Source of the DNA: Sphingomonas_E sp042693015
GTDB taxonomy: Bacteria > Pseudomonadota > Alphaproteobacteria > Sphingomonadales > Sphingomonadaceae
Reading direction: 5' to 3'
DNA: 64,000 nucleotides
Assembly: GCF_042693015.1 (NCBI RefSeq)
Contig: NZ_CP170544.1
Location: 4,960,001 to 5,024,000, forward strand
The notes beneath the pieces are model-generated. The model did not search any database. It had not been told where the DNA came from and saw only the letters and a program-made list of their open reading frames with translations. Below are positions 32,100 through 40,860 of this stretch, piece by piece. The stretch's first letter is position 1; every line of letters begins with the position of its first letter. Both the position numbers and the translations under genes were made by a program.

Positions 32100-32534
32100 C
32101 TAAAGATCCTCCCCGAGCTTGTCTCGGGGAGGGGGACCGCCCGGCGCAGCCGGGTGGTGGAGGGGCAATCGCGACTGCGCCGTCGCGACGATAGTTTCCA
32201 GCACCGCTGCCAGATCCTTCAAGACTTCCGCCGCCGGAATCCGCAGCGTCGCTATTCCTGCGGCCACCAGCCAGTTGTCGCGTGCCTCGTCGCGTATCGG
32301 CCGGGCGCCAAGATTGTGCGCCTCGCCATCAACTTCGATCGCCAGTCGTGCATCGCTACAAAAGAAATCGAGCGCATAAGCCCCGCTGGGATGCTGTCGC
32401 CGAAATTTGAGACCGGCAGGCCGTTCGCGGAGTGCCGTCCACAACAGCACCTCCGGCAAGGTCATCTCGCGCCGCAGACGCCGGGCACGCTTCATGCTCT
32501 TCGCTTGCCCTCTCGGCGCAATATCCTTCAGCAT
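32100..32534 (-). CDS. DUF559 endonuclease-like protein
   Basis: A 144-residue protein of the DUF559 group (very short patch repair/PD-(D/E)XK-like nuclease fold). The core is visible: Asp56 in YALDFF, and Glu67 and Asp69 in AIEVDGEAH; a basic helix KRARRLRREMTLPEVLLW precedes it. It probably cuts or binds DNA; no cellular role is established. Residues about 123-144 (LHHPAAPGGPPPRDKLGEDL) are translated from the left palindromic repeat, and the start lies right beside the inverted right copy. It is antisense to, and between, the two carboxylase genes. Confidence 0.85.
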   Translation of the reverse strand: MLKDIAPRGQAKSMKRARRLRREMTLPEVLLWTALRERPAGLKFRRQHPSGAYALDFFCSDARLAIEVDGEAHNLGARPIRDEARDNWLVAAGIATLRIPAAEVLKDLAAVLETIVATAQSRLPLHHPAAPGGPPPRDKLGEDL

Positions 32535-32594
32535 CGCTTTGCCCCTCCACCATGCTTCGCATGGTCCCCCTCCCCGAGACAAGCTCGGGGAGGA
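32107..32594. mobile_element. DUF559 cassette with hairpin-forming inverted ends
   Basis: A 488-base unit between liuB and liuD. The left end (32107-32168) and the right end (32539-32594, inverted) share the same plan: a 10-bp stem CCTCCCCGAG/CTCGGGGAGG with loop CTTGT, then GGGGGACC, then a second hairpin of variable stem with a three-base loop (GCA on the left, GAA on the right), then GGTGGAGGGGCAA. No target-site duplication or transposase is visible. The plan suggests a mobile or once-mobile palindromic cassette carrying its own nuclease gene. Confidence 0.65.
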
Positions 32595-32608
32595 ACTAGG
32601 AAGTCAGC

Positions 32609-34516
32609 ATGATCACCTCCCTCCTCATCGCCAATCGGGGCGAGATCGCCTGCCGGGTCATCCGCACCGCGCGCGCCATGGGCATCCGTACCGTCGCCGT
32701 CTATTCGGATGCCGACGCGAACGCGCTCCACGTCCGCCAGGCGGATGAGGCCGTGCATATCGGCCCGTCGCCGGCGCGCGAGAGCTATCTGGTCGGCGAC
32801 AAGATCATCGCTGCCGCCAAGGCGACCGGCGCCGAGGCGATCCACCCCGGCTACGGTTTCCTCTCCGAAAACGCCGCCTTCGCGCAGGCGGTGATGGATG
32901 TGGGGCTGGTCTGGGTCGGCCCCATGCCCGCAAGCATCACGGCCATGGGGTTGAAGGACGCCGCCAAGAAATTGATGCGGGATGCCGGCGTCCCCACCAC
33001 CCCCGGCTATCTGGGCGAGAATCAAGACCCCGACCGGTTGAAGGCGGAGGCCGACGCGATCGGCTATCCCGTCCTGATCAAGGCGGTCGCCGGTGGCGGC
33101 GGCAAGGGGATGCGGCGCGTCGATGCGGGCCAGGATTTCGCCGACGCGCTCCTCTCCTGCCAGCGCGAGGCGGCGTCCTCGTTCGGCGACGATCGCGTGC
33201 TGATCGAGAAATATATCCTGTCGCCCCGTCACCTCGAGGTGCAGGTCTTCGGCGACAAACACGGCAACATCGTCCACCTGTTCGAACGCGATTGCTCGCT
33301 CCAGCGCCGCCACCAGAAGGTGATCGAGGAAGCCCCCGCGCCCGGCATGGACGAAGCGACCCGCGAAGCGATCTGCGGCGCGGCGGTGCGGGCGGCGCAG
33401 GCGGTCGATTATGTCGGCGCCGGCACCATCGAATTCATCGCCGATGCCTCAGAAGGGCTGCGCGCGGACCGCATCTGGTTCATGGAAATGAACACCCGCC
33501 TCCAGGTCGAACATCCCGTGACCGAGGAGATCACCGGCCAGGATCTCGTCGAATGGCAACTCCGCGTGGCGAGCGGAGAACCGCTGCCGAAGAAGCAGGA
33601 TGAACTTTCGATCAATGGCTGGTCCGTCGAGGCGCGGCTTTATGCGGAAGATCCGGCGAAGGGTTTTCTGCCGAGCGTGGGGCGGTTGGATTATTTAGCT
33701 TTGCCCAATAGCGAGCGGATCGAAACCGGTGTCGAGGAGCGTGACACGATTTCCCCCTTCTACGATCCGATGATTGCCAAGGTGGTATCCTGGGGCGAGA
33801 CCCGGAAGGATGCCATTGCCGGCCTCGCCAATGCCTGCGGAACAATCGAGTGCGAGCCGGTCAAAACCAACGCCTGGTTTCTGAAACGCCTGCTTGAGAG
33901 TGGGGAGTTTGCCGACGGCAATGTCACTACCGGCTTCATCGGTGAGCATATCGATAGTCTGTGTGAAGCCCCGCAGCCGTCCAATGCGCTGCTGCAATAT
34001 GCGGCGGATGATCTTGCTTTCCGTGGCGAGCACATGCTCGATAAGTGGGGAAGCCCACTCTTTGAACTTACGCGCGCCCGCTTCGGCTTCCGGCTCAACG
34101 CGCCGGCCGCACGCCAGGTTCGCATGTCGGTGGATAGTCAGCCGGCGGATGTCGAAGTCGGCGATCACGCCCTCTGGTATGATACGCGACGCACCTCAGT
34201 GCAGGACGGCCGCAAGACCATCTACTTCGAGGATGGCGCCGCTTTCGTGGTCGAACCTGACCGCACCGAAGGCAAGGGCGGCGCCGGCGCCTCCGACGGC
34301 TCCATCCTCTCACCCATGCCCGGCCGGATTGTCTCGGTTGATGTCACTGAAGGACAAACCGTCACCAAGGGCCAGAAACTCGTCGTCCTCGAAGCGATGA
34401 AGATGGAACAGGCGCTGATCGCGCCCTTCGACGGCAAGGTTGTCGAACTGAAAGCCGTGGCGGGTGCGCAGGTCGCCGAAGGTGTCACGCTTGTCCGCGT
34501 GGAGAAGAGCGAATAA
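32609..34516 (+). CDS. liuD: Methylcrotonyl-CoA carboxylase, biotin-containing (alpha) subunit
   Basis: A 635-residue protein with biotin carboxylase (about 1-445: ATP-grasp with AVAGGGGKGMRRV, the EMNTRLQVEHPVTEE block), a middle BT-type linker, and a C-terminal biotinyl domain with EAMKMEQ. It carboxylates its own biotin using ATP and bicarbonate and delivers it to LiuB. AGGAAG precedes ATG 32609, giving it its own ribosome site despite the intervening DUF559 cassette. The cytoplasmic complex serves leucine degradation. Confidence 0.92.
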   Translation: MITSLLIANRGEIACRVIRTARAMGIRTVAVYSDADANALHVRQADEAVHIGPSPARESYLVGDKIIAAAKATGAEAIHPGYGFLSENAAFAQAVMDVGLVWVGPMPASITAMGLKDAAKKLMRDAGVPTTPGYLGENQDPDRLKAEADAIGYPVLIKAVAGGGGKGMRRVDAGQDFADALLSCQREAASSFGDDRVLIEKYILSPRHLEVQVFGDKHGNIVHLFERDCSLQRRHQKVIEEAPAPGMDEATREAICGAAVRAAQAVDYVGAGTIEFIADASEGLRADRIWFMEMNTRLQVEHPVTEEITGQDLVEWQLRVASGEPLPKKQDELSINGWSVEARLYAEDPAKGFLPSVGRLDYLALPNSERIETGVEERDTISPFYDPMIAKVVSWGETRKDAIAGLANACGTIECEPVKTNAWFLKRLLESGEFADGNVTTGFIGEHIDSLCEAPQPSNALLQYAADDLAFRGEHMLDKWGSPLFELTRARFGFRLNAPAARQVRMSVDSQPADVEVGDHALWYDTRRTSVQDGRKTIYFEDGAAFVVEPDRTEGKGGAGASDGSILSPMPGRIVSVDVTEGQTVTKGQKLVVLEAMKMEQALIAPFDGKVVELKAVAGAQVAEGVTLVRVEKSE

Positions 34517-34521
34517 TTCTT

Positions 34522-34613
34522 CGTCACCCTGAACTTGTTTCAGGGTCCACCGTGCCGCATGTGCCGTCCTCGCAAGTTGAGGAGTGGACCCCGGAACAAA
34601 TCCGGGGTGACGA
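34522..34613. repeat. Inverted pair of palindromic hairpin units
   Basis: Units at 34522-34552 (stem ACCCTGAA/TTCAGGGT, loop CTTGT) and 34583-34613 (inverted; stem ACCCCGGA/TCCGGGGT, loop TTTGT) lie 30 bases apart between liuD and the MaoC gene. The two stems differ at several positions, each compensated on the other arm. The pair fills the 118-base gap. Confidence 0.85.
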
Positions 34614-34634
34614 TAATGTTGGGGGAGGCGTCAG

Positions 34635-35090
34635 GTGGCAGGTCGTTGGTTTGAGGAATGGCAGGTCGGCGATCGCGTCGTCCATGAAATCCGTCGCACG
34701 GTGACGGAGACCGATAACCTCCTTTTCTCGACGATGACCCACAATCCGCAGCCGCTCCACATCGATGCGGAATTTGCGAAGGCCAGCGAGTTCGGCCAGA
34801 TCCTTGTCAACGGCACCTTCACCTTCGCCCTGATGGTGGGTCTGTCGGTGCAGGAAACCACGCTCGGCACGCTGATCGCCAATCTCGGCTATGACAAATT
34901 GGTAATGCCCAAGCCGGTCTTCATCGGCGATACGATGCGCGCGGAGACCGAGATCGTGGAACTGAAGGACAGCAAATCGCGTCCGGATGCCGGCATCATC
35001 ACCTTCCGCCACGAACTCTGGAACCAGCGCGACGAGGTCGTCTGTCGCTGCCTGCGGATGGCGCTGATGAAGCGCAAACCGGTCGCTTAA
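34635..35090 (+). CDS. MaoC-like (hot-dog) dehydratase
   Basis: A 151-residue hot-dog-fold protein. The hydratase motif is seen in TMTHNPQPLHIDAEFAKAS, with Asp and His positions typical of (R)-specific enoyl-CoA hydratases. GTG 34635 follows GGGGGAGG. As the last gene of the liu-type operon it may hydrate an unsaturated branched acyl-CoA, possibly standing in for the crotonase-type LiuC that is absent between the carboxylase genes; this is inference. A hairpin pair separates it from liuD, so read-through is uncertain. Confidence 0.82.
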   Translation: MAGRWFEEWQVGDRVVHEIRRTVTETDNLLFSTMTHNPQPLHIDAEFAKASEFGQILVNGTFTFALMVGLSVQETTLGTLIANLGYDKLVMPKPVFIGDTMRAETEIVELKDSKSRPDAGIITFRHELWNQRDEVVCRCLRMALMKRKPVA

Positions 35091-35093
35091 TAC

Positions 35094-35744
35094 TCACCCG
35101 CTAGCGGAAGCCGCGAAAACCGCCAATTTATCGGCGAAGGCCCGCTGATATGCGGGCCGTGCCTCGCCGCGGGCGATGTAGGCGCACAGATTCGGATAGT
35201 CCTCCAGCAGGCCCGATCCGTTCAGCCTGCGCAGCACCGTCACCATCATCAGGTCGGCGGCGCTGAACGCGCCGTCCAGCCATTCGCCGTCGCCAAGCCG
35301 GGCGGATAATTGATCCAGCCGGGCGCGGACTTGCTTGTCCAGCATCGGCAGCCGTTCCGCGTACCAGCTCTTGTCCCGTTCCAGGATCGTTGCCATCGAT
35401 CGATCGACGATCGGCGGCTCCACCGTGTTGAGTGCCGCGAACATCCATGTGATCGCGCGCGCCCGCGCATTGGCATCGTCGGGCAGCAGGCCCGCATGCT
35501 GCTCCGCGATATGGAGTATGATCCCGCCGGATTCGAACAGCACCAGTTCGCCTTCCTCCCAGGTGGGGATCTGGCCGAACGGATGCAGCGCCAGATGTGC
35601 GGGCTCCTTCATCGCCGCGAAGGAGAGCAGGCGGACGTCATAAGGCTGGCCGACTTCTTCCAGTGCCCAGCGCACGCGCATGTCGCGCGCCAGCCCGCGG
35701 CCGCGATCGGGTGAGCTTTCGAAGGCGGTGATCGTGGGGATCAT
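35094..35744 (-). CDS. Glutathione S-transferase family protein
   Basis: A 216-residue cytosolic GST: thioredoxin-like N-terminal domain (about 1-80, including FGQIPTWEEGELVLFESGGI with the cis-Pro and the glutathione-binding ESG) and all-helical C-terminal domain (about 90-205, with the GAFSAADLMMVTVL capping motif). It would conjugate or reduce electrophiles with glutathione. Start at ATG 35744; the frame upstream is antisense to the MFS gene. It lies 16 bases downstream of that transporter on the same strand. Confidence 0.88.
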   Translation of the reverse strand: MIPTITAFESSPDRGRGLARDMRVRWALEEVGQPYDVRLLSFAAMKEPAHLALHPFGQIPTWEEGELVLFESGGIILHIAEQHAGLLPDDANARARAITWMFAALNTVEPPIVDRSMATILERDKSWYAERLPMLDKQVRARLDQLSARLGDGEWLDGAFSAADLMMVTVLRRLNGSGLLEDYPNLCAYIARGEARPAYQRAFADKLAVFAASASG

Positions 35745-35760
35745 GGCGGGCTCCGCTCTC

Positions 35761-37428
35761 CTAATCGTCGATGCTGCGTTTGTAGGTTTCCGGCAGGAAC
35801 AGGAAGCCCGCGACCAGCGTGATCGCGGCCACCACGATTGGATACCAGAGCCCGTAATAGATATCGCCTGTCGCCGCGACCATCGCGAAGGCTGTGGTCG
35901 GCAGGAAGCCGCCGAACCAGCCATTGCCGATATGATAGGGCAGCGACATGCTCGTGTAGCGGATGCGGGTCGGGAACAGTTCGACGAGCAGCGCCGCGAT
36001 CGGGCCATAGACCATCGTCACATAGAGGACGAGGATGGTGAGGACGACCACCACCATCACCTTGTCGATCTTCGCGGGATCGGCCTTTTCGGGATAGCCG
36101 GCGGCGTCGAGCGCGGCCTTCAACTGGCCCTGGAAATCCTTGATCGCCTCTGCCCGGTTCGCCCCCGCGGCAAGCTCGGGATCGACTGAGGCGATCGTCA
36201 TGTCGCCGATCGTCACCCGCGCCACGCTACCCGCCGGCGCCTCGACATTGGTGTAGGAAACCCCCGCCTTCGCCAGATAGGATTTGGCGATGTCGCAGGA
36301 TCGGCTGTCGAACTTGTTCTTGCCGACCGGATCGAACTGGACCGAGCAATCCGCGGGATCGGCCGTCACGCTGACCGGGGACGAATGCTGCGCGGCGTAG
36401 AGCGCCGGATTGGCCGATTTCGACAGCGCCTCGAACAGCGGGAAATAGGTAAGCGCGGCCAACGCGCAGCCCGTCAGGATGATCGGCTTGCGGCCGATGC
36501 GATCCGAAAGCCAGCCGAAGAAGACGAAGGCCGGCGTCGCGAGTGCCAGCGCGATCGCGGTCAGGATGTTGGTTGTCGCGCCATCCACCTTCAGCGTCTT
36601 TTCAAGGAAGAACAGCGCGTAGAACTGGCCCGTGTACCAGACGACCGCCTGTCCCGCGACGGCACCGACGAGCGCGATGATGACGACCTTCAGATTGCTC
36701 CACTGGCCGAATGCCTCGGTCAGGGGTGCCTTCGATGTCTTGCCCTCGTCCTTCATCTTCTGGAAGACGGGGCTTTCGGAAAGCTGGAGCCTGATCCACA
36801 TCGAAACCGCCAGCAGCAGGATCGAAACGAGGAACGGCACGCGCCAGCCCCAGTCCGCAAAGGCCTCCTCGCCGACGGCGTAGCGCACGCCGATCACCAC
36901 CAGCAAAGCCGCAAACAGCCCCAGCGTTGCGGTGGTCTGGATGAAGCTGGTGTAAAGCCCGCGGCGGTTGTTGGGGGCATGTTCGGCCACATAGGTCGCC
37001 GCCCCGCCATATTCGCCGCCCAGCGCCAGGCCCTGCAGTAGCCGCAGCAGCACCAGTGCGACCGGTGCGACGACACCAGCCGACGCATAGCTCGGCAGCA
37101 GGCCGACCAGGAAGGTCGAAAGGCCCATGATCCCCATGGTGACGAGAAAGGTGTTCTTGCGCCCGACCAGATCGCCGATCCGCCCGAACACCAAAGCCCC
37201 GAACGGCCGCACCGCAAAGCCCGCCGCGAACGCCGCCAGCGCGAAGATGAACCCCGTCGTCTCGTTCACTCCCGAGAAGAATTGCGCGGTGATGATCGTC
37301 GCGAGCAGGCCGTAGAGGTAGAAATCATACCATTCGAACACCGTGCCCAGCGACGAGGCGGCGATCACCAGCTTCTCGCTCTGCGTCGCTTCGTGCTGCT
37401 TGGGCAGGTCGTCCGATACGCTCGCCAT
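35761..37428 (-). CDS. MFS transporter, metabolite:H+ symporter (MHS)-like
   Basis: A 555-residue permease with 12 predicted helices. The start SLGTVFEWYDFYLYG and the loop GRIGDLVGRKNTF are typical of the MHS group (ShiA/ProP/KgtP relatives), importing organic acids or osmolytes with protons. Between about residues 340 and 445 there is a hydrophilic insert of roughly 100 residues with two Cys (DCSVQF...SRSCD), probably an extracytoplasmic domain. The GST gene follows after 16 bases, and the substrate is unknown. Confidence 0.88.
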   Translation of the reverse strand: MASVSDDLPKQHEATQSEKLVIAASSLGTVFEWYDFYLYGLLATIITAQFFSGVNETTGFIFALAAFAAGFAVRPFGALVFGRIGDLVGRKNTFLVTMGIMGLSTFLVGLLPSYASAGVVAPVALVLLRLLQGLALGGEYGGAATYVAEHAPNNRRGLYTSFIQTTATLGLFAALLVVIGVRYAVGEEAFADWGWRVPFLVSILLLAVSMWIRLQLSESPVFQKMKDEGKTSKAPLTEAFGQWSNLKVVIIALVGAVAGQAVVWYTGQFYALFFLEKTLKVDGATTNILTAIALALATPAFVFFGWLSDRIGRKPIILTGCALAALTYFPLFEALSKSANPALYAAQHSSPVSVTADPADCSVQFDPVGKNKFDSRSCDIAKSYLAKAGVSYTNVEAPAGSVARVTIGDMTIASVDPELAAGANRAEAIKDFQGQLKAALDAAGYPEKADPAKIDKVMVVVVLTILVLYVTMVYGPIAALLVELFPTRIRYTSMSLPYHIGNGWFGGFLPTTAFAMVAATGDIYYGLWYPIVVAAITLVAGFLFLPETYKRSIDD

Positions 37429-37533
37429 TCGTCACTCCTCCCGCCGGGCGCGCTGGATCGCGCCTCGTGGGGAGAGAGCTAGCCGGAAAGCGTTGCCGCG
37501 CGAAGGGGGAGCACGCACGCTCAAAACAAAACT

Positions 37534-37625
37534 CGTCATGCTGAACTTGTTTCAGCATCCACCGTGCCACAAACGAGGACCGCGCAGGTGGAGGAGTGGA
37601 CCCTGAAACAAGTTCAGGGTGACGA
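37534..37625. repeat. Inverted pair of palindromic hairpin units
   Basis: Units at 37534-37564 (stem ATGCTGAA/TTCAGCAT, loop CTTGT) and 37596-37625 (inverted; stem ACCCTGAA/TTCAGGGT). The layout copies that of 34522-34613. The first stem carries two further compensated pairs. It lies in the 220-base gap 37429-37648 between the MFS start and the enoyl-CoA hydratase stop; nothing else is seen there. Confidence 0.85.
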
Positions 37626-37648
37626 TGGAGATTGAGTGTCGCGAGCGG

Positions 37649-38545
37649 CTACTCCTCTCCCGCCGCCGCCTTGTTCGCCGCCGCCATCGACTTCGCATCC
37701 AGCCCGCCCAGGCTGTTCGCCGCGATCATGTCGTTCTGGGCGTGGGCGAAATGGTGCATGTGGAAATGCGCATCGGTCGCCGTCCGCTTGCCCCTCAGAT
37801 CCTCGACATGGTTGAGCGCCTGCTTGGTCAGCCAGTTGCCCAGCCGCGACCGCGTGGCGAGTTCATCGGCGATCGCCTTCACATCGGCATCCAAGGTCGC
37901 ACGGGTCGACAGCCGGTTGACCATGCCGAACTGGTACGCCCGCTCCGCCGGCATGCGTTCGCCGAGCAGGATGAACTCCTTGGCGATGCGCGGCGGCAGC
38001 TCGAACCCGTGGGCGAAATATTCGACGCCGGGTATGCCCATGCGGCCGACGGGGTCCTGGAAGAAGGCGTCGTCGGTCGCGACGATGATGTCGCACACCC
38101 AGGCCAGCATCAGCCCGCCGGCGATGCACGCGCCCTGCACTGCGGCGATGGTCGGCTTCGGGATGTCGCGCCAGCGCCGGCACATGCCGATATAGACCTC
38201 ATGTTCGCGCGTGTAGAGGAACTCGGCGGCCGGCTTGTTAGTGTGATCGGGCACCATATGTACCCGGTCCCAGCTTTTGGTCACGTCGCGGCCCGGCGTG
38301 CCGATGTCGTGGCCGGCGGAGAAATGCTTGCCTTCGCCCTTCAGTACGATCGCGCGGATCGCATCGTCGTCGGTCGCGCGGCGGAAAGCGGCGTCCAGCG
38401 CATAGGTCATCTGGCTGTTCTGCGCATTGTTGAAGCGCGGCCGGTTCATGATGACATAGGCGACCGCGCCGTCCGTCTCGTAACGCACCGGCTCGTCGGT
38501 TTCATAGGCCACGTCCGCCGTCTTGGGTTGTACCAGGTCGTCCAT
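37649..38545 (-). CDS. Enoyl-CoA hydratase/isomerase family protein
   Basis: A 298-residue crotonase-fold protein. The oxyanion-hole blocks are GKHFSAGHDIG and AAVQGACIAGGLMLAWVCD. After these come QDPVGRMGIPGVEYFAHGFELPP and the C-terminal helices. It adds water to, or otherwise processes, an acyl-CoA; the unusually long N-terminal lead (about 25 residues) and the HFHMHHFAH segment near the end set it apart from canonical EchA. Divergent from the aldo/keto reductase gene; the 138-base gap between them shows no clear site. Confidence 0.88.
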   Translation of the reverse strand: MDDLVQPKTADVAYETDEPVRYETDGAVAYVIMNRPRFNNAQNSQMTYALDAAFRRATDDDAIRAIVLKGEGKHFSAGHDIGTPGRDVTKSWDRVHMVPDHTNKPAAEFLYTREHEVYIGMCRRWRDIPKPTIAAVQGACIAGGLMLAWVCDIIVATDDAFFQDPVGRMGIPGVEYFAHGFELPPRIAKEFILLGERMPAERAYQFGMVNRLSTRATLDADVKAIADELATRSRLGNWLTKQALNHVEDLRGKRTATDAHFHMHHFAHAQNDMIAANSLGGLDAKSMAAANKAAAGEE

Positions 38546-38683
38546 GCTGCCCTCGTCGGAATTTGCGTATGCCGTGCGGCGATCAATGCCCGATTATCGC
38601 TATCATGGCCGCCATGCACCATCGAAATGCGTAGTCGATTGTCCAAATGAGTCGTATATCGCGGACAAACAAGGAGGATGCCC

Positions 38684-39655
38684 ATGCTGGACAAGGTGAA
38701 GCTGAACCATACCGACCTCGACGTCAGCCGACTCTGCTACGGCACCAACATGTTCGGCACTGCGATCGATCAGAATGCGGCGGACGCCATCCTTGATCGC
38801 TTTGTCGAACTCGGCGGCAATTTCATCGATACCGCGCGCGGCTATGGCGATTGGGTGCCCGATGTTCCCAAGGGCGCCAGCGAACGGACGATCGGTGATT
38901 GGCTGAAGCGCCGCGGCCGCGATGGGATCGTCGTCGCCACCAAGGGCTGCATGGTCGATCTGCGTGTCGGCGACTGGCGCAACCGCGTCACGCCCGAGGA
39001 TCTGGAAAGCGACCTCACCGAAAGCCTCGATCATCTTGGGCTGGCGACGATCGATCTCTACTGGCTCCACGCCGACAACCCGCAAGCGCCCGTGCAGCCG
39101 ATCATCGATGCGCTGATCGGCCACCAGAAGGCCGGCCGCATCCGTTATTTCGGCGCCTCCAACTGGTCGCCCGAACGCATCCAGGCCGCGCAGGTCTATG
39201 CGAAGTCGATCGGCCATCAGGGCTTCGTCGCCGTCCAGCCTTATTGGGGCCTCGCCAAGCCTAACCCCGAAGGCCAGGCGGCGCAGGGCTATGGCCAATA
39301 TTATGAGGACGGTTTCGCCGCGGTCCATGGCGATCTCACCATGATCCCCTATTCCAGCCAGAGCCGCGGCTTCTTCGCCAAGATCGAGGCGAGCGGCGAG
39401 GCCGATCTGCGCGGCGATCTCGCCCAGATGTATCTGAACGACACCAACCGCGCCCGCCTGGCCGCCGCACGGGCCGTCGCGAAGCGCCACGGCGTCAGCA
39501 CCAACGATGTGGCGCTGGCCTATCTGGTCAACCAGCCGCTGCCGACCGTGCCGATCGTCGGCGCAAGCAGCCCTGCGCAGATCGCGGAGGCGGTGGCTGC
39601 GGCGAAGATCACCCTGTCCCCGGCCGAACTGGCGGAACTCGACGTGACAGCCTGA
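38684..39655 (+). CDS. Aldo/keto reductase
   Basis: A 323-residue NADPH-dependent oxidoreductase with the (beta/alpha)8 AKR pattern: GGNFIDTARGYGDW (catalytic Asp and Tyr), VVATKGCM with catalytic Lys, YWLHADN, RYFGASNWSPERI and the C-terminal PIVGASSPAQIAEAV cofactor site. Most similar in layout to the YajO/Gfo-type AKRs; substrate unknown. AAGGAGG lies directly before ATG 38678, which leaves no spacing, so ATG 38684 is the better start. Confidence 0.9.
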   Translation: MLDKVKLNHTDLDVSRLCYGTNMFGTAIDQNAADAILDRFVELGGNFIDTARGYGDWVPDVPKGASERTIGDWLKRRGRDGIVVATKGCMVDLRVGDWRNRVTPEDLESDLTESLDHLGLATIDLYWLHADNPQAPVQPIIDALIGHQKAGRIRYFGASNWSPERIQAAQVYAKSIGHQGFVAVQPYWGLAKPNPEGQAAQGYGQYYEDGFAAVHGDLTMIPYSSQSRGFFAKIEASGEADLRGDLAQMYLNDTNRARLAAARAVAKRHGVSTNDVALAYLVNQPLPTVPIVGASSPAQIAEAVAAAKITLSPAELAELDVTA

Positions 39656-39662
39656 CCTAAGA

Positions 39663-39688
39663 TCCTCCCCGAGCTTGCTCGGGGAGGA
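39663..39688. terminator. Palindromic hairpin between convergent genes, same type as the DUF559 cassette ends
   Basis: TCCTCCCCGAG and CTCGGGGAGGA form an 11-bp perfect stem with loop CTTG. It sits 7 bases after the aldo/keto reductase stop and touches the stop of the LldD-like gene, so it can terminate both. The sequence matches the outer hairpin of the DUF559 cassette ends, but here it is solitary. Confidence 0.7.
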
Positions 39689-39689
39689 A

Positions 39690-40832
39690 TTAATCCGCCA
39701 AAATATCCCGCCCGATCGCCTTCACGTCGGTCACCCCCGTCAACGCCATCGCGACGCGCATTTCGGCTTCGATAAGCTGGAGGAGGTGGGCCACCCCCGC
39801 CTCCCCGCCACCACCCAGCGCATAGGCCCAGGCGCGGCCGAGCAGCACGCCCTTCGCGCCCAGCGCCAGCATCCGCACCACATCGAGGCCCGATCGCACG
39901 CCGCCGTCGACCAGCACGGTCAGGCGTTCGCCCACCGCATCGGCGATCGGCGGCAGCGCCCGCGCGGAGGAAAGCACGCCATCCAACTGCCGCCCGCCAT
40001 GGTTGGAAACGACGATCCCGTCCGCGCCGAAATCCGCCGCCGCCCGCGCATCGTCAGGGTCGAGGATGCCCTTCAGCACCAGCGGCCCGTCCCAATTCTC
40101 GCGAACGAAATCCAGATCTTTCCAGGTGACGGCCGGGTCGAAATTGCTGCCTATCCAGCCGAAGAAGTCGTTTAGCCCCGATTTCTTCCCCAGCACCGGC
40201 GCGACATTGCCGAGCTGGTGGGGCCGCCCGTTGATGCCCACGTCCCAAGCCCAGCGCGGCCGCATCGCCGCCTGACCGAAACGGCGAAGGCTCCCCATCG
40301 GCCCCGGCGCGCCGGCCAGCCCTGAATGAAAATCGCGATAGCGCGTCCCCGCCACCGCCATGTCGAGCGTGAAGACGAGGGCGGAGCAGCCCGCCGCCCG
40401 CGCCTGATCCAGCAGGTCGCGCATGAAACCGCGATCGCGGACCATATAGAGCTGGAACCAGATCGGCGCGGGGCTGGCCTTTGCCACCTCCGCCAGCGGA
40501 CAGACCGAAACCGTCGACAGCGTGAACGGTATCCCCGCCGCTGCCGCCGCGCGTGCTGCCAGCGTCTCGCCGCGCCTGCCATACATGCCCGAAAGCCCCA
40601 CCGGACCCAGCGCCACCGGCATCGCCATGTCATGGCCGAACAGTCTGGTGCCAAGCTCGATCCGCGAAACGTCCGCCATCACCCGCTGGCGCAGCGCCAC
40701 CGCCTCCAGGTCGGCGACATTCCGTTTCAAGGTCACCTCGGCATAGCTGCCGCCGTCGATATATTCGAACAGGAAGCGCGGCAGCCGCGCCTTGGCAAGC
40801 GCGCGGTAATCGAGCGCGGATGCGGCCTTCAT
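39690..40832 (-). CDS. lldD: FMN-dependent alpha-hydroxy-acid dehydrogenase (L-lactate dehydrogenase LldD-like)
   Basis: A 380-residue FMN enzyme oxidising L-lactate or a related 2-hydroxy acid and passing electrons to the respiratory chain. Family motifs: LPRFLFEYIDGGSYAE at the N-terminus, GPVGLSGMYGRRGE, and the active-site block IVVSNHGGRQLDG with the catalytic His. GVRSGLDVVRMLALGAKGVLLG forms the phosphate site. GGGAGAG precedes ATG 40832, so the longer frame is not used. Another acid (mandelate, glycolate) cannot be excluded. Confidence 0.88.
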   Translation of the reverse strand: MKAASALDYRALAKARLPRFLFEYIDGGSYAEVTLKRNVADLEAVALRQRVMADVSRIELGTRLFGHDMAMPVALGPVGLSGMYGRRGETLAARAAAAAGIPFTLSTVSVCPLAEVAKASPAPIWFQLYMVRDRGFMRDLLDQARAAGCSALVFTLDMAVAGTRYRDFHSGLAGAPGPMGSLRRFGQAAMRPRWAWDVGINGRPHQLGNVAPVLGKKSGLNDFFGWIGSNFDPAVTWKDLDFVRENWDGPLVLKGILDPDDARAAADFGADGIVVSNHGGRQLDGVLSSARALPPIADAVGERLTVLVDGGVRSGLDVVRMLALGAKGVLLGRAWAYALGGGGEAGVAHLLQLIEAEMRVAMALTGVTDVKAIGRDILAD

Positions 40833-40860
40833 GTCACTCTCCCCGGCTTTGGCACGGAGC

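Noticed and set aside
32535..32582. 16 further N-terminal residues of the DUF559 protein from the right repeat
   Set aside because: The upstream Met region is repeat sequence (GGG/WWRG-like) and not part of the nuclease domain; Met at 32534 begins the real protein.
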